Part shown: piece after piece, positions 17,178 through 26,703 of the stretch
Layout: each line of letters begins with the position of its first letter
How positions within the stretch are numbered: position 1 is the stretch's first letter
Assembly (NCBI RefSeq): GCF_000934465.1
Contig: NZ_JXWY01000040.1
Span: 1 to 34,518, forward strand
Length of the DNA: 34,518 bases
Source of the DNA: Staphylococcus microti
GTDB taxonomy: Bacteria; Bacillota; Bacilli; Staphylococcales; Staphylococcaceae
Direction of reading: 5' to 3'
The notes under the pieces: generated by a model
Told to the model about the DNA's origin: nothing
The model's input: only the letters and a program-made list of their open reading frames with translations
Databases searched by the model: none
Made by a program: the position numbers and the translations under genes

Positions 17178-18758
17178 ATGGTTGAAACAATTGTAGGATG
17201 GCTGAATACAATCGTTTGGAGTAAGCCACTCGTATTCGGATTGTTATTCACCGGTGTTGCTTTTAGCTTAGTTACACGTTTTTTACAACTGAGGCATTTT
17301 AAAGAAATGATTCGTTTGATGTTCCAAGGCGAAAAGTCGCCAACAGGGATTTCAAGTTTCCAAGCGATTGCATTATCACTCGCAGGGCGTGTCGGAACAG
17401 GGAATATCGTCGGTGTGTCAACGGCCATTTTCATCGGTGGTCCAGGTGCAGTGTTTTGGATGTGGATTACAGCGTTTTTAGGTGCGGGTACCGCTTATGT
17501 TGAGTCGGCACTCGGTCAGATTTTCAAACGTGAAGAAGAAGGCGAGTATCGCGGGGGTCCAGCATATTACATTGAACAAGGGATTCAAGGTAAGTTTGGT
17601 AAAATTTATGCGATTGTGTTTGCGCTTGTAACGATCTTGTCAGTAGGTCTGTTACTACCGGGGGTTCAGTCTAACGCAATTGCAAGTTCGATGCATAACG
17701 CATTCGGTTTACCATCATGGATTATTGCGGTCGTATTGATTATTATTTTAGCGTTAATTATTTTCGGGGGCGTTAAATGGATTGCAACGGTTGCTACGGC
17801 AGTCGTACCTTTTATGGCAATCATCTACATATTAATGGCGATTGTAATTATTTGCTTGAACATTCAACAAGTTCCAGCACTTTTTGCATTGATTTTCAAG
17901 TCGGCATTCGGTATGGAAGCGGCATTCGGTGGAATCATCGGTGCAATGATTGAAATTGGTGTAAAACGTGGTTTGTATTCAAACGAAGCAGGTCAAGGGA
18001 CAGGACCGCACGCAGCAGCGGCTGCAGAAGTGTCTCATCCAGCCAAACAAGGACTTGTACAAGCATTCTCTGTTTATGTCGATACACTTTTTGTTTGTAC
18101 AGCGACAGCACTTATTATTTTAATTTCTGGAACGTACAATACAACAGATGGGACTACGACAGCAGACGGTTCGCCACGTCTCATTTATGATGCAGAAGTG
18201 TATGTGCAAAATGCGGACGGTACGAAAGATTATTCAGGTACTGCAATGTATGCACAAGCAGGTATTGATAAAGCACTTCAAGGATCAGGGTATCATTTTG
18301 ATCCAATGTTTTCTGGTTTCGGTTCATACTTTATTGCGATTGCATTGTTCTTCTTCGCATTTACAACGATTTTAGCGTACTACTATATTGCGGAGACGAA
18401 TGTCAGCTATATTACGAACCGTTTAGCTAAAAATCAATTTAAATTATGGCGTAATGTCATACGTGTTGTGTTAATTGCTGCATCAGGTTACGGTGCGATT
18501 AAAACAGCCGATGTCGCATGGGCAATGGGTGACCTAGGTGTAGGTATGATGGCATGGCTTAATATCATTGCGATCTGGATACTCTTTAAACCAGCCTTGC
18601 ACTCTTTGAAAGACTTTGAAGCACAGAAAAAGAAAAATGGTACGGGTAAAACGGCGATTTATCAGCCTGATCCAGAGCTTGTACCGAACGCGACATTCTG
18701 GTTAGAAGATTATCCGAAACGTTTGCGTGAAGAAGGTATTGAGTTACCGAAAAAATAA
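17178..18758 (+). CDS. Sodium:alanine symporter family protein (AgcS)
   Basis: A 526-aa membrane transporter of the alanine or glycine:cation symporter family with about ten to eleven helices. The signature region SLAGRVGTGNIVGVSTAIF followed by GGPGAVFWMWITAFLGAGTA is intact, as is the SNEAGQGTGPHAAAAA block that lines the substrate site. A hydrophilic loop near residues 315–370 (TYNTTDGTTTADGSP) is external. Alanine or glycine with Na+ is the expected cargo. ATG 17178 is preferred because TGGGGG lies six bases ahead; the ATG at 17172 touches that site. Confidence 0.9.
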   Translation: MVETIVGWLNTIVWSKPLVFGLLFTGVAFSLVTRFLQLRHFKEMIRLMFQGEKSPTGISSFQAIALSLAGRVGTGNIVGVSTAIFIGGPGAVFWMWITAFLGAGTAYVESALGQIFKREEEGEYRGGPAYYIEQGIQGKFGKIYAIVFALVTILSVGLLLPGVQSNAIASSMHNAFGLPSWIIAVVLIIILALIIFGGVKWIATVATAVVPFMAIIYILMAIVIICLNIQQVPALFALIFKSAFGMEAAFGGIIGAMIEIGVKRGLYSNEAGQGTGPHAAAAAEVSHPAKQGLVQAFSVYVDTLFVCTATALIILISGTYNTTDGTTTADGSPRLIYDAEVYVQNADGTKDYSGTAMYAQAGIDKALQGSGYHFDPMFSGFGSYFIAIALFFFAFTTILAYYYIAETNVSYITNRLAKNQFKLWRNVIRVVLIAASGYGAIKTADVAWAMGDLGVGMMAWLNIIAIWILFKPALHSLKDFEAQKKKNGTGKTAIYQPDPELVPNATFWLEDYPKRLREEGIELPKK

Positions 18759-18792
18759 AATAAGCATCGTAATGCATCATAAGTGAATATGG

Positions 18793-18843
18793 AAGGCGTC
18801 TCTTGATACAATAAAGTTAATTCGTATGAGGAGGCGCTTTTTT
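18793..18843 (+). terminator. Terminator-like hairpin whose 3' arm holds the esterase ribosome site
   Basis: AAGGCGTCTC (18793–18802) pairs with GAGGCGCTT (18831–18839) with one bulged G and one G·T, and a TTTTTT run (18838–18843) ends right at the esterase ATG. The AGGAGG ribosome site (18829–18834) lies partly in the 3' arm. It can act as the agcS terminator while masking the esterase site in readthrough RNA. Confidence 0.5.
18804..18812 (+). promoter_or_regulatory. Extended -10 promoter for the esterase gene, inside the hairpin loop
   Basis: TGATACAAT is an extended -10 (TGn plus TACAAT). A transcript from here would begin near 18819, lack the 5' arm of the hairpin and so keep the ribosome site free. 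No good -35 is present. Confidence 0.4.
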
Positions 18844-19581
18844 ATGACAGATTTTGAAGTAGGTGTGGTCAACAGGACACAATTTACAAGTCAGCATTTG
18901 GCGCGTGACATTACACTATCAATTTACTTACCAGAAGATTATTCGCCGCTAGAAAATGCGAAAGTGGTGTTTTGTTTTGATGGCAGAGATTTTATGCGAT
19001 TCGGGCAAATTCATCGCGTTTATGAGCGTTTGCGTCGACAAGGTGATGTGACACGGGCAATTTTTGTCGGATTTCATTATGAAAGTGTCACAAAGCGTCG
19101 TGTAGAGTTTCATCCACAAGGGGAAAAGTCAGCTCAGACCGTGCAAGCAGTCGTGCAAGAAATCTTTCCATGGATCGAGCGAACGTTTGCGACACACAAA
19201 ATGGCAGAGGGGCGTGTGCTATTTGGCGATAGTCTCGCTGGTAGTATCGCATTGCTTACGGCCGTTTCGTATCCTCGCATTGTAAATCAAGTCGGCATGC
19301 TAAGTCCACATAGTGATGAAGTCGTAGAGCAATTATTTGAACGCTGTCAATTTCAAGAGGCGTTAAATATTTGGCATGTGATCGGTAAAGAAGAGTTGGA
19401 CTTCAAATTGCCAACAAGTGGTAAACGTGCTGATTTTTTAACACCGAATCGTGCATTGCGTGATCGCATTCAAGCTTCGACGGCACATTATCATTATGAA
19501 GAACTTGACGGAGGTCATAATTGGAAAACGTGGCGTACAGTTCTGCCACAACTATTAAAATACTTTTTGAGTAACCAATAA
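18844..19581 (+). CDS. Alpha/beta-hydrolase, esterase family (Fes/EstD-like)
   Basis: A 245-aa cytoplasmic esterase-like protein. It has strand VVFCFDGRDFM, a nucleophile elbow FGDSLAGSIAL (GxSxxG), and the terminal DGGHNWKTWR with the expected catalytic histidine, as in the putative esterase family that includes enterochelin esterases and S-formylglutathione hydrolase. Substrate unknown. ATG 18844 is chosen because AGGAGG at 18829–18834 precedes it; the ATG at 18826 lies before that site. Confidence 0.85.
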   Translation: MTDFEVGVVNRTQFTSQHLARDITLSIYLPEDYSPLENAKVVFCFDGRDFMRFGQIHRVYERLRRQGDVTRAIFVGFHYESVTKRRVEFHPQGEKSAQTVQAVVQEIFPWIERTFATHKMAEGRVLFGDSLAGSIALLTAVSYPRIVNQVGMLSPHSDEVVEQLFERCQFQEALNIWHVIGKEELDFKLPTSGKRADFLTPNRALRDRIQASTAHYHYEELDGGHNWKTWRTVLPQLLKYFLSNQ

Positions 19582-19591
19582 TCTGAAATTT

Positions 19592-19600
19592 TGCTATAAT
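19592..19600 (+). promoter_or_regulatory. Extended -10 promoter of the YjcG-type gene
   Basis: TGCTATAAT is a perfect extended -10, with a start near 19607 and AGGAGG shortly after. No clear -35 at 17 bases. Confidence 0.5.
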
Positions 19601-19631
19601 GGAAACTAACATAAACAAAGGAGGAATTTCA

Positions 19632-20141
19632 ATGATTTTAGGATTAGCGCTAATTCCATCAAAGAGTTTTCAAGATGAGGTCAACGGTTATCGTAAACGT
19701 TATGATAAACAATATGTTAGAATCAAACCTCATGTCACAATTAAGAGTCAATTTGAAGTCAACGATGCAGACTTCGAGCAAGTGAAAGCAGAAATTGCAA
19801 AACGTGTAGAAGGCGCACAACCAGCAGAGATTCATGCGACAAAAGCTTCAAATTTTGCACCGACAACACATGTGATTTATTTTAAAGTTGAAAAGACAGA
19901 TGCACTTGAAGATTTATTCAATCGTTTCAATGGCGAGGATTTCTACGGGGAAGCAGAACATCCATTTATTCCACACTTTACAATTGCACAAGGTTTAACA
20001 AGTCAAGAGTTTGAAGATATTTATGGTCAAGTACGCCTTGCAGGTATTGATCATAAAGAAACAATTAACCAATTATCATTGTTGCAGTTCGATGAAGCAG
20101 CAGATAAGTGGAAAGAAGTCGAAACATACCCATTGGGATAA
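19632..20141 (+). CDS. 2'-5' RNA ligase / 2H phosphoesterase superfamily protein, YjcG type
   Basis: A 169-aa cytoplasmic protein with the two HxT motifs of the 2H superfamily, HVTI near residue 36 and HFTI near residue 119, which together form the active site. Length and motifs match Bacillus YjcG. Members act on 2',3'-cyclic phosphate or 2'-5' linked RNA ends; the true substrate is unknown. AAAGGAGGAA precedes ATG 19632; the in-frame ATG 19599 is upstream of that site and overlaps the promoter. Confidence 0.88.
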   Translation: MILGLALIPSKSFQDEVNGYRKRYDKQYVRIKPHVTIKSQFEVNDADFEQVKAEIAKRVEGAQPAEIHATKASNFAPTTHVIYFKVEKTDALEDLFNRFNGEDFYGEAEHPFIPHFTIAQGLTSQEFEDIYGQVRLAGIDHKETINQLSLLQFDEAADKWKEVETYPLG

Positions 20142-20154
20142 AATAGAGCATAAT

Positions 20155-20188
20155 AAAAACGCCTGAGATGCTGTCTCGGGCGTTTTTT
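20155..20188. terminator. Bidirectional terminator between the YjcG-type gene and ltaA
   Basis: AAAACGCCTGAGA pairs with TCTCGGGCGTTTT around a five-base loop with T-runs on both strands. The ltaA stop codon overlaps its right edge. Confidence 0.92.
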
Positions 20189-21377
20189 AATGCGTGCGAC
20201 GTAGCTGTTTTAAAAAGTATAAGCCGTAAAAACAAGCTAAGAAAAAGATTAAGCATGCCGCAAAGTAGAATGTATAAATAGGGCTACCTAACACTTGTGA
20301 TAGAGGGCCACCAATAATCGGTCCTGCCATGGCCCCCAACCCTTGAATACTGTTAATGACACCCCATGTCTCTTCTTGTTCAGACGGGTGGATAAAGCCT
20401 GCCATAAATGTATTCCATGCAGGGAGTAAGAGGCCGTATATCATACCAATAAGTAAAGCGATGCACCAAACGATCACAATATTTGTAATGAATGTAAATG
20501 ACACCATGGCAATACCGTAACATAAAAAGCCGATAAAAATCATACTATACATAAATCGGTGGGCATAGCGATCGATAAGTTTTGATAAGCCTAGCATTGA
20601 AATTGTACAACCGATACCACCGATCACAATTGCCCCGGTATACTCAACGGTCGAAACACCGACAATATCAACAGCATATTGTGGTAACACAGGGATGAGG
20701 GCACTAATCGCAATCCCTTGTAGTAAAATCCCTGGGAATAAAATAAGATGTCGTCGAGAGACACTTACAATTTGTTTCAATTGCTGACGGACATTTTTCA
20801 TATGATAGTCAGTCAGTTGTACTTTCACAAAAAAGTACAGGATAAATGCAATACCGACAATCAATGGCATTAAAAAGTTGAATGTTATCGGATGACTTTT
20901 GAAAATTAAGTTCATACCAATCATGCCGACTAACAAACCAGCAAGCCATGCGAAGTACACGTAGCCCATCTGTTTGCCGCGTGATGTTTCTTCTACGTTC
21001 GCTAACATAACGACCCAAATTGGACATACCGCAATGCCTAACATTAAGGCACTGACAATGAGTACGACTGGAGAAGTGGGCATAAAAATAACGAGTGCTA
21101 AACTGCCAAGTGCCAAGATAAAACCGAGTGTAAGCACAATACGTGGGCCCCAGCGTTTTAAAATAAAGCCAACAAAAAAGTTGGAAACTGCATCGGCTAC
21201 AAAATGTACAGAAATCGCAGCCGATGTAATCCCAACTGCAATAGATGTCGCTGTTGGTAGCAGAGGTAGGTAGCTTAGCACGTACATACCTCGGGCAAAT
21301 TCCATAAGAAACAAAATAATAATTAATAATGAAAAGTTTTTCGTATATTGTCTATCATTTAACGAGTAGTTTTGCAT
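20187..21377 (-). CDS. ltaA: Lipoteichoic acid glycolipid flippase LtaA (MFS)
   Basis: A 396-aa major facilitator protein with twelve helices that moves diglucosyl-diacylglycerol, the lipoteichoic acid anchor, across the membrane. The N terminus MQNYSLND, the segment [18 protein letters not shown], and [13 protein letters not shown] near the C terminus agree with S. aureus LtaA. ATG 21377 gives the 396-aa length of that protein and is preceded by GGAAAGG; upstream in-frame ATGs lie inside ugtP. The start overlaps the ugtP 3' end by 23 bases, a coupled ugtP–ltaA operon. Confidence 0.93.
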   Translation of the reverse strand: MQNYSLNDRQYTKNFSLLIIILFLMEFARGMYVLSYLPLLPTATSIAVGITSAAISVHFVADAVSNFFVGFILKRWGPRIVLTLGFILALGSLALVIFMPTSPVVLIVSALMLGIAVCPIWVVMLANVEETSRGKQMGYVYFAWLAGLLVGMIGMNLIFKSHPITFNFLMPLIVGIAFILYFFVKVQLTDYHMKNVRQQLKQIVSVSRRHLILFPGILLQGIAISALIPVLPQYAVDIVGVSTVEYTGAIVIGGIGCTISMLGLSKLIDRYAHRFMYSMIFIGFLCYGIAMVSFTFITNIVIVWCIALLIGMIYGLLLPAWNTFMAGFIHPSEQEETWGVINSIQGLGAMAGPIIGGPLSQVLGSPIYTFYFAACLIFFLACFYGLYFLKQLRRTH

Positions 21378-22530
21378 ATAAAGGTACCTTTCCATAAACA
21401 TGTTGATACGCTGTTGCATCGTGTAACAGATCTAACAAGTCATCACAAATTTTTTGCGTCGCATCCGGAATACGTGCGTCAGCCATACTTTGAATCATCT
21501 GTTGACGAACATCAGGATGCTGTATCAAATGTGTTACGGTGTCGATGGCTTCATTCGGTGTATTTGCAATTTTACCGAACCCTTTTTCTTCAAAATAATA
21601 AGCATTTTCTAATTCTTGACCGGGTGCAGGATTTAAGAAAATCATCGGTATTTGACGTGACAACCCTTCAGAAATCGTAATGCCACCCGGCTTTGTAATC
21701 ATTAATTGACTTGCTGCCATCCACTCATTCATATGCTTCGTATAGCCGAGAATCAAGACGCTTTGCGTATTGTGAAATGCACGCGATAGTTGACGTTTGA
21801 GTTCTTTGTTACGTCCACAAATCATCACAACTTGTGCCGTTGGTGTGTCGTCGATAATCTGTTGAATCATCTGTTCAAAGCCTTTTGAAACGCCAAAAGC
21901 ACCTGCCGACATTAAAATGGTGGGCGCAGCTGGATCGAGATTGTGTTGACGCATCCATTGTGCTTGATCAATCGGTGTTTCAAACTGTGCTGAGACCGGA
22001 ATGCCTGTCACTTTTGTATGTGTACTTGGAATACCAATCTCTGTTAATTCCGCTTTCAAGTCGTCAGTGGCAACATAGTAACGTGACGAGTTTGGTGTAA
22101 TCCAGTTTTTATGCATGCGATAATCTGTTAAAACAGTCGCAATCGGAATGTTCATATTAAATTGTTGTGTTAATACTGACATCACAGGTGTTGGGAACGT
22201 CAATAAAATTAAGTCAGGCTTTTCTTTTAATAACAGATTCAGCAACTTGTTCAAGCCATAGTACTTATAAAAACACTTATCCAATTCGTCCGGACGACTA
22301 TAGTAAAACGCCTTATACATACGGCGAAAATATTTAAAACTGTTGATATACCATTGTTTACAGATCGTCGTTAAAATAGGATGGGCTTCTAAAAATAAGT
22401 CATGCTCAATCACTGTCAATTCATCTAAGTTCATCGCATTGAATCGTGACACAATGCTGTTCGTCACTTGGATGTGACCATTACCAAAAGACCCTGTTAA
22501 TATTAATATTTTTTTCTTTTGAGTACTCAT
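21355..22530 (-). CDS. ugtP: Processive diacylglycerol beta-glucosyltransferase UgtP (YpfP)
   Basis: A 391-aa membrane-associated GT28/MurG-like glycosyltransferase that adds two glucoses from UDP-glucose to diacylglycerol to make the lipoteichoic acid anchor. The N-terminal [19 protein letters not shown] binds acceptor lipid; [15 protein letters not shown] and the donor site [19 protein letters not shown] are clear, with [19 protein letters not shown] stands eight bases before ATG 22530; the frame is open a few codons further up without a site. Length matches S. aureus. First gene of the ugtP–ltaA operon, divergent from murE. Confidence 0.95.
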   Translation of the reverse strand: MSTQKKKILILTGSFGNGHIQVTNSIVSRFNAMNLDELTVIEHDLFLEAHPILTTICKQWYINSFKYFRRMYKAFYYSRPDELDKCFYKYYGLNKLLNLLLKEKPDLILLTFPTPVMSVLTQQFNMNIPIATVLTDYRMHKNWITPNSSRYYVATDDLKAELTEIGIPSTHTKVTGIPVSAQFETPIDQAQWMRQHNLDPAAPTILMSAGAFGVSKGFEQMIQQIIDDTPTAQVVMICGRNKELKRQLSRAFHNTQSVLILGYTKHMNEWMAASQLMITKPGGITISEGLSRQIPMIFLNPAPGQELENAYYFEEKGFGKIANTPNEAIDTVTHLIQHPDVRQQMIQSMADARIPDATQKICDDLLDLLHDATAYQHVYGKVPLYAKLLVK

Positions 22531-22921
22531 ATGAGTGGCCTCCATATATAGTTTAGACGTAAAGCATAAAAATCGCGTATACCTTGTCTCAAGCTTACTT
22601 TACAGTCTAATCACTTAACCATAGTTTACAGTATCCTAAAAAAATTGTGAAAGGAAAAGAGGTTCTGACCAAGTGATAAAGGTTGCGTGCGTCACAAAAC
22701 AATTTTTTGTGCGCGAGTGAATAGGCGTTTATAAGTGTTATAACCGCCTTTACTACGTTATAATCATTCTACTATCTTAATATATTGTGTCGAGGGATAC
22801 AATACAAAGAGGTTGTATCGACAACAAAGGCCTGCAATTTACTAGAAAAAATGATGTAACTTGTATGATTTTATGATGAAACGTGTATAATGAATGAGTG
22901 TATAAAAAAGGAGAGATATGT
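22531..22921. other. Intergenic region between divergent ugtP and murE with three hairpins
   Basis: No gene seen. It contains a CACAAAA/TTTTGTG repeat (about 22693–22711), a strong stem AGGCGTTTATAA / TTATAACCGCCT with a GTG loop (22723–22749, one mismatch), and a bulged GTCGA..ATACAA / TTGTATCGAC stem (about 22789–22822). TATAAT at 22886–22891 with TTGTAT 19 bases upstream is the likely murE promoter. Confidence 0.6.
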
Positions 22922-24406
22922 GTGAATGCGCAAGAACTTTTTCAACATATATTAATGAAGCAAGTTATAGGAACACTTGATAGAGAAATAGATGATATTA
23001 CCACAGATTCCCGTACGGCGAGACAAGGCAGCATCTTTGTCGCATCTAAGGGCTATACAGTAGACAGTCATCGCTTTGCACAAGACGTTGTGACGCAAGG
23101 TTGTCAAGTCGTTGTAGTTAGTCGCGAACTGTCATTAGAAGGCGATGTTACACAAGTGATCGTGCCAGATACGTTACGCGTCGCGAGTCATTTAGCGCAT
23201 CGTTTATACAACTTCCCGAGTCAACAGTTAACAACGATTGGTGTGACAGGGACAAACGGTAAGACATCCATTGCGACAATGGTACATCACATTTTTCGCA
23301 AGCTTGGTAAAGGCAGTGCGTATTTAGGTACGAATGGCTTTCAAATTAATGAGCATGTGACGAAAGGGCAAAATACGACGCCTGAAACAGTGTCACTGAC
23401 GAAAAAATTACATGAAGCAGTGCAAGCCGATGCGAAAGCGATGACATTGGAAGTTTCATCACACGGTTTAAGTTTAGGACGTCTTAGTGGCGTAACGTTC
23501 GACGTGGCGATTTTCTCAAATTTAACGCAAGATCATTTAGATTTTCACGGTACAATGGAAGCATATGGTCATGCGAAGTCGCTATTGTTTAGTCAACTCG
23601 GTCAAGATGTATCGCAACCGAAATATGCGATTGTAAATAATGACGATCCGTTTTCAGAGTATTTAAGAACGGTCACACCTTATGAAGTATTGAGTTACGG
23701 CATTGAGCAAGAAGCGCAATTTATGGCGAAAAATATTCAAGCAACGTTGCAAGGTGTGACATTTGATTTTGTGACGCCATTTGGCACATATCCCGTTAAG
23801 TCGCCGTATGTCGGCGCATTTAACATTGCCAACTTAATAGCAGCGATGCTTGGCGTCTGGGTGAGTGGCGAAGACTTAGAACGTGTCACACAAGTCGTTG
23901 AAACGTTGGAGCCTGTAGAAGGTCGCCTAGAAGTGTTAGATCCATCATTGCCAATTGATTTAATTATCGACTACGCACACACAGCGGACGGGATGACAAA
24001 GTTAATTGACGCTGTGGAACCTTTTGTGAAACAGAAGCTTATTTTCTTAATCGGTATGGCGGGAGAGCGAGATTTGACGAAAACACCGGATATGGGACGT
24101 GTCGCTTCTCGTGCAGATTACGTTATTTTAACACCGGATAACCCGGCTAATGACGACCCTAAAATGTTGACGGCAGAGTTGGCAAAAGGGATGACGCACG
24201 ACAACTACGTAGAATTTACAGATCGTGCAGAAGGTATTTGCCATGCGATTGATGTGGCAGAGCCGGGAGATACGGTTGTGTTAGCTTCTAAAGGACGTGA
24301 GCCATTCCAAATTATGGCAGGACACGTCAAAGTACCGCATCGCGATGACTTAATTGGTTTAGAAGCGGCATATGCGAAGTTTGGAGGACAGCCTGATGAA
24401 GATTAG
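22922..24406 (+). CDS. murE: UDP-N-acetylmuramoyl-tripeptide synthetase MurE (L-lysine adding)
   Basis: A 494-aa cytoplasmic Mur ligase that adds the third stem amino acid to UDP-MurNAc-L-Ala-D-Glu with ATP. The P-loop [10 protein letters not shown] ends at residue 116; [31 protein letters not shown] and [11 protein letters not shown] are Mur blocks. The specificity region reads DNPANDDPK, as in S. aureus, and not DNPR of meso-diaminopimelate enzymes, so lysine is expected. The start is GTG 22922, eight bases after AAAGGAGAG; this gives the S. aureus length. First gene of murE–yueH–prfC, with the next start overlapping its end by 11 bases. Confidence 0.96.
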   Translation: MNAQELFQHILMKQVIGTLDREIDDITTDSRTARQGSIFVASKGYTVDSHRFAQDVVTQGCQVVVVSRELSLEGDVTQVIVPDTLRVASHLAHRLYNFPSQQLTTIGVTGTNGKTSIATMVHHIFRKLGKGSAYLGTNGFQINEHVTKGQNTTPETVSLTKKLHEAVQADAKAMTLEVSSHGLSLGRLSGVTFDVAIFSNLTQDHLDFHGTMEAYGHAKSLLFSQLGQDVSQPKYAIVNNDDPFSEYLRTVTPYEVLSYGIEQEAQFMAKNIQATLQGVTFDFVTPFGTYPVKSPYVGAFNIANLIAAMLGVWVSGEDLERVTQVVETLEPVEGRLEVLDPSLPIDLIIDYAHTADGMTKLIDAVEPFVKQKLIFLIGMAGERDLTKTPDMGRVASRADYVILTPDNPANDDPKMLTAELAKGMTHDNYVEFTDRAEGICHAIDVAEPGDTVVLASKGREPFQIMAGHVKVPHRDDLIGLEAAYAKFGGQPDED

Positions 24407-24635
24407 AGAAAGTCACAGTGAAAACTACTCGGCGAAAGTATATATTTATGAGAATAAAAAAGAAGACTATTTTGTCGTCGCTGTACCAGATTTACATTGG
24501 TCGATTCTGATTGATGATACATTGTACGGCGAGGCGTTAACAGAACATGTAATGATGCATCTTTTTAATATATTAGATGAAGAAGAGGCTGAAATATTAG
24601 CTTTACGCATTACACAATGGGTACAAGAAACATAG
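24396..24635 (+). CDS. YueH-family small protein
   Basis: A 79-aa acidic protein starting [24 protein letters not shown], resembling the YueH family of Firmicutes, function unknown. GGAGGA inside the murE end precedes ATG 24396; the frame reaches further back but only within murE. Family recognition is from memory of its start and length. It lies between murE and prfC, with 19 bases to prfC, so it is translated from the same message. Confidence 0.8.
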   Translation: MKIRESHSENYSAKVYIYENKKEDYFVVAVPDLHWSILIDDTLYGEALTEHVMMHLFNILDEEEAEILALRITQWVQET

Positions 24636-24654
24636 AATTAGAAGGAGTTTTGAG

Positions 24655-26217
24655 ATGAGTATCAAAGATGAAGTAACAGCGCGTAAGACCTTTGCGATTA
24701 TTTCGCATCCGGATGCTGGGAAAACAACCTTAACTGAAAAGCTTTTATATTTTAGTGGTGCAATTCGTGAAGCAGGAACAGTTAAAGGGAAGAAAACAGG
24801 AAAATTTGCGACAAGTGACTGGATGAAAGTCGAACAAGAACGTGGGATTTCGGTAACAAGTTCTGTCATGCAATTTGATTATGATGATTATAAAATTAAT
24901 ATTTTGGATACACCAGGACACGAAGACTTTTCCGAAGACACATACCGTACATTGATGGCGGTAGACAGCGCAGTCATGGTTATTGACTGTGCGAAAGGGA
25001 TTGAGCCGCAAACATTGAAACTGTTCAAAGTTTGTAAAATGCGTGGTATTCCGATTTTTACATTTATTAACAAATTGGACCGTGTCGGTAAAGAACCGTT
25101 TGAGTTATTAGACGAAATCGAAACGACGTTAGGTATTGAAACGTATCCGATGAACTGGCCAGTTGGTATGGGACAAAACTTCTTCGGTATTATCGATCGT
25201 CATGAACGCACGATTGAACCTTTCCGTGATGAAGAAAATATTTTACACATTAATGAAGACTATGAATTGGAAGAGTCACACGCGATTGCGGATGACAGCG
25301 CCTTTACACAAGCGATTGAAGAATTGATGCTGGTTGATGAAGCGGGTGAATCATTCGATGAAGAAGCGTTAAAGCGCGGTGACTTAACACCTGTCTTTTT
25401 CGGTTCGGCACTTGCTAACTTTGGCGTACAAAACTTCTTGAACGCATACGTGGATCATGCACCGATGCCACATTCACGTCAAACAGAAGAAGATTTAGAA
25501 GTGAGTCCGTTTGATGATCAATTTTCTGGCTTTATTTTCAAAATTCAAGCGAACATGGACCCGAAACACCGTGACCGTATTGCATTTATGCGTATTGTGA
25601 GTGGCGCGTTTGAACGTGGTATGGACGTGAAGTTGCAACGTACGGGTAAAAAATCTAAAATTACACGTTCGACAAGCTTTATGGCGGATGATAAAGAAAC
25701 CGTTAACCATGCTGTTGCGGGAGATATTATCGGGTTATATGATACCGGTAACTTCCAAATTGGTGATACGCTTGTCGGTGGCAATCAAAAATTCCATTTT
25801 AAAGCATTGCCACAATTTACACCTGAGATTTTTATGAAAGTGTCACCGAAAAATGTCATGAAGCAAAAACACTTCCATAAAGGGATTGAACAGCTTGTAC
25901 AAGAAGGTGCAATTCAGTATTACCAATCGTTGCATACCAACCAAATTATTTTAGGTGCAGTGGGACAACTACAATTTGAAGTGTTTGAACATCGTATGAA
26001 GAACGAATACAACGTGGATGTTATTATGGAGCCAGTTGGTAAGAAAATTGCACGTTGGATTGAAAATGAAGAAGACGTTGAAGATAAAATGAACTCAAGT
26101 CGTTCGATTCTTGTAAGAGACCGTTTTGATAACAAAGTGTTCTTATTCGAGAATGACTTTGCGACACGTTGGTTTGAAGAGAAATTCCCGAATATCAAAC
26201 TGTATAGCTTACTGTAA
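24655..26217 (+). CDS. prfC: Peptide chain release factor 3
   Basis: A 520-aa translational GTPase that removes RF1/RF2 from the ribosome after peptide release. G1 [10 protein letters not shown], switch [11 protein letters not shown]3 DTPGHEDFS and G4 NKLD are present; domains II and III follow with the terminal [16 protein letters not shown] typical of RF3. Length is standard. AAGGAG precedes ATG 24655. No terminator is visible right after its stop. Confidence 0.96.
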   Translation: MSIKDEVTARKTFAIISHPDAGKTTLTEKLLYFSGAIREAGTVKGKKTGKFATSDWMKVEQERGISVTSSVMQFDYDDYKINILDTPGHEDFSEDTYRTLMAVDSAVMVIDCAKGIEPQTLKLFKVCKMRGIPIFTFINKLDRVGKEPFELLDEIETTLGIETYPMNWPVGMGQNFFGIIDRHERTIEPFRDEENILHINEDYELEESHAIADDSAFTQAIEELMLVDEAGESFDEEALKRGDLTPVFFGSALANFGVQNFLNAYVDHAPMPHSRQTEEDLEVSPFDDQFSGFIFKIQANMDPKHRDRIAFMRIVSGAFERGMDVKLQRTGKKSKITRSTSFMADDKETVNHAVAGDIIGLYDTGNFQIGDTLVGGNQKFHFKALPQFTPEIFMKVSPKNVMKQKHFHKGIEQLVQEGAIQYYQSLHTNQIILGAVGQLQFEVFEHRMKNEYNVDVIMEPVGKKIARWIENEEDVEDKMNSSRSILVRDRFDNKVFLFENDFATRWFEEKFPNIKLYSLL

Positions 26218-26265
26218 GCAGTTGGATAAAGACAAATGTGTCTGTATATGATTTCACAGTCCTGT

Positions 26266-26457
26266 TTAAATATTTGAGACCGTATTTAGCATTCGAGCAG
26301 AAATGAAGTCAGCCATCAGATTCACTACAAATGCTGCTTGCGATACATCTGATGCAATCAATACGCCTGCATATGATTCCCATATGTCTGCGTAAGGGTT
26401 ATAAAAACTTTCTTTTATTGTGTCTAAGTGAACATAACTCGAACTTTTAGCTATTAA
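26266..26457 (-). pseudogene. Decayed minus-strand reading frame (C-terminal remnant, unrecognised)
   Basis: On the minus strand 63 codons run without a stop from 26457 to a TAA at 26266–26268. The product looks protein-like, with segments YVHLDTIKESFYNPYADIWE and AAFVVNLMADFISARML, but no start codon or ribosome site occurs near its beginning, and a TAA at 26458–26460 closes it upstream. It overlaps the region just ahead of the terC promoter. I do not recognise the family. It may be the tail of a lost gene; a chance open frame is possible. Confidence 0.4.
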
Positions 26458-26471
26458 TTAATTTAAAAATC

Positions 26472-26480
26472 TGTTATAAT
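26472..26480 (+). promoter_or_regulatory. Extended -10 promoter of the riboswitch–terC unit
   Basis: TGTTATAAT is a perfect extended -10; the start would be near 26487, about 25 bases ahead of the first riboswitch helix. The -35 at 17 bases is poor (TATTAA), as is usual for extended -10 promoters. Confidence 0.6.
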
Positions 26481-26509
26481 ACTTAAGCATAAATTAAATA
26501 CCTATGACA

Positions 26510-26660
26510 GTTATGTCAGAGGGGAGTAACTTGATTAACGTATTCAGACGTTAATAACACTTTGTCGTCATTACGAAGAGGAAATCTTCCGGTGAAGTGG
26601 GCATATGATATGCTAAGTGAGACCTTTGCTAGTTATTTAGCATGGGTCTCTTTAATTTTG
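26510..26660 (+). promoter_or_regulatory. yybP-ykoY (Mn2+-sensing) riboswitch
   Basis: Family hallmarks appear in order: GGGGAGTA (26521–26528), GTCGTCATTACGA (26564–26576), TCTTCCGGT (26585–26593) and TGAGACCTTTGC (26618–26629). The last block also forms the 5' arm of a terminator that ends in a T-rich tract, so Mn2+ binding, which closes the aptamer, should free the gene downstream. The downstream gene is a TerC/YkoY-type membrane protein, the classic partner of this RNA. Confidence 0.9.
26619..26660 (+). terminator. Riboswitch-controlled terminator ahead of terC
   Basis: GAGACC (26619–26624) pairs with GGTCTC (26645–26650), and inner GCTA (26628–26631) with TAGC (26638–26641), followed by TTTAATTTT. 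Its 5' arm is part of the conserved aptamer sequence. Confidence 0.8.
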
Positions 26661-26703
26661 CACAAAAAATGAAAACGTATATATGAAAGAGGAGGGATCT
26701 TTG

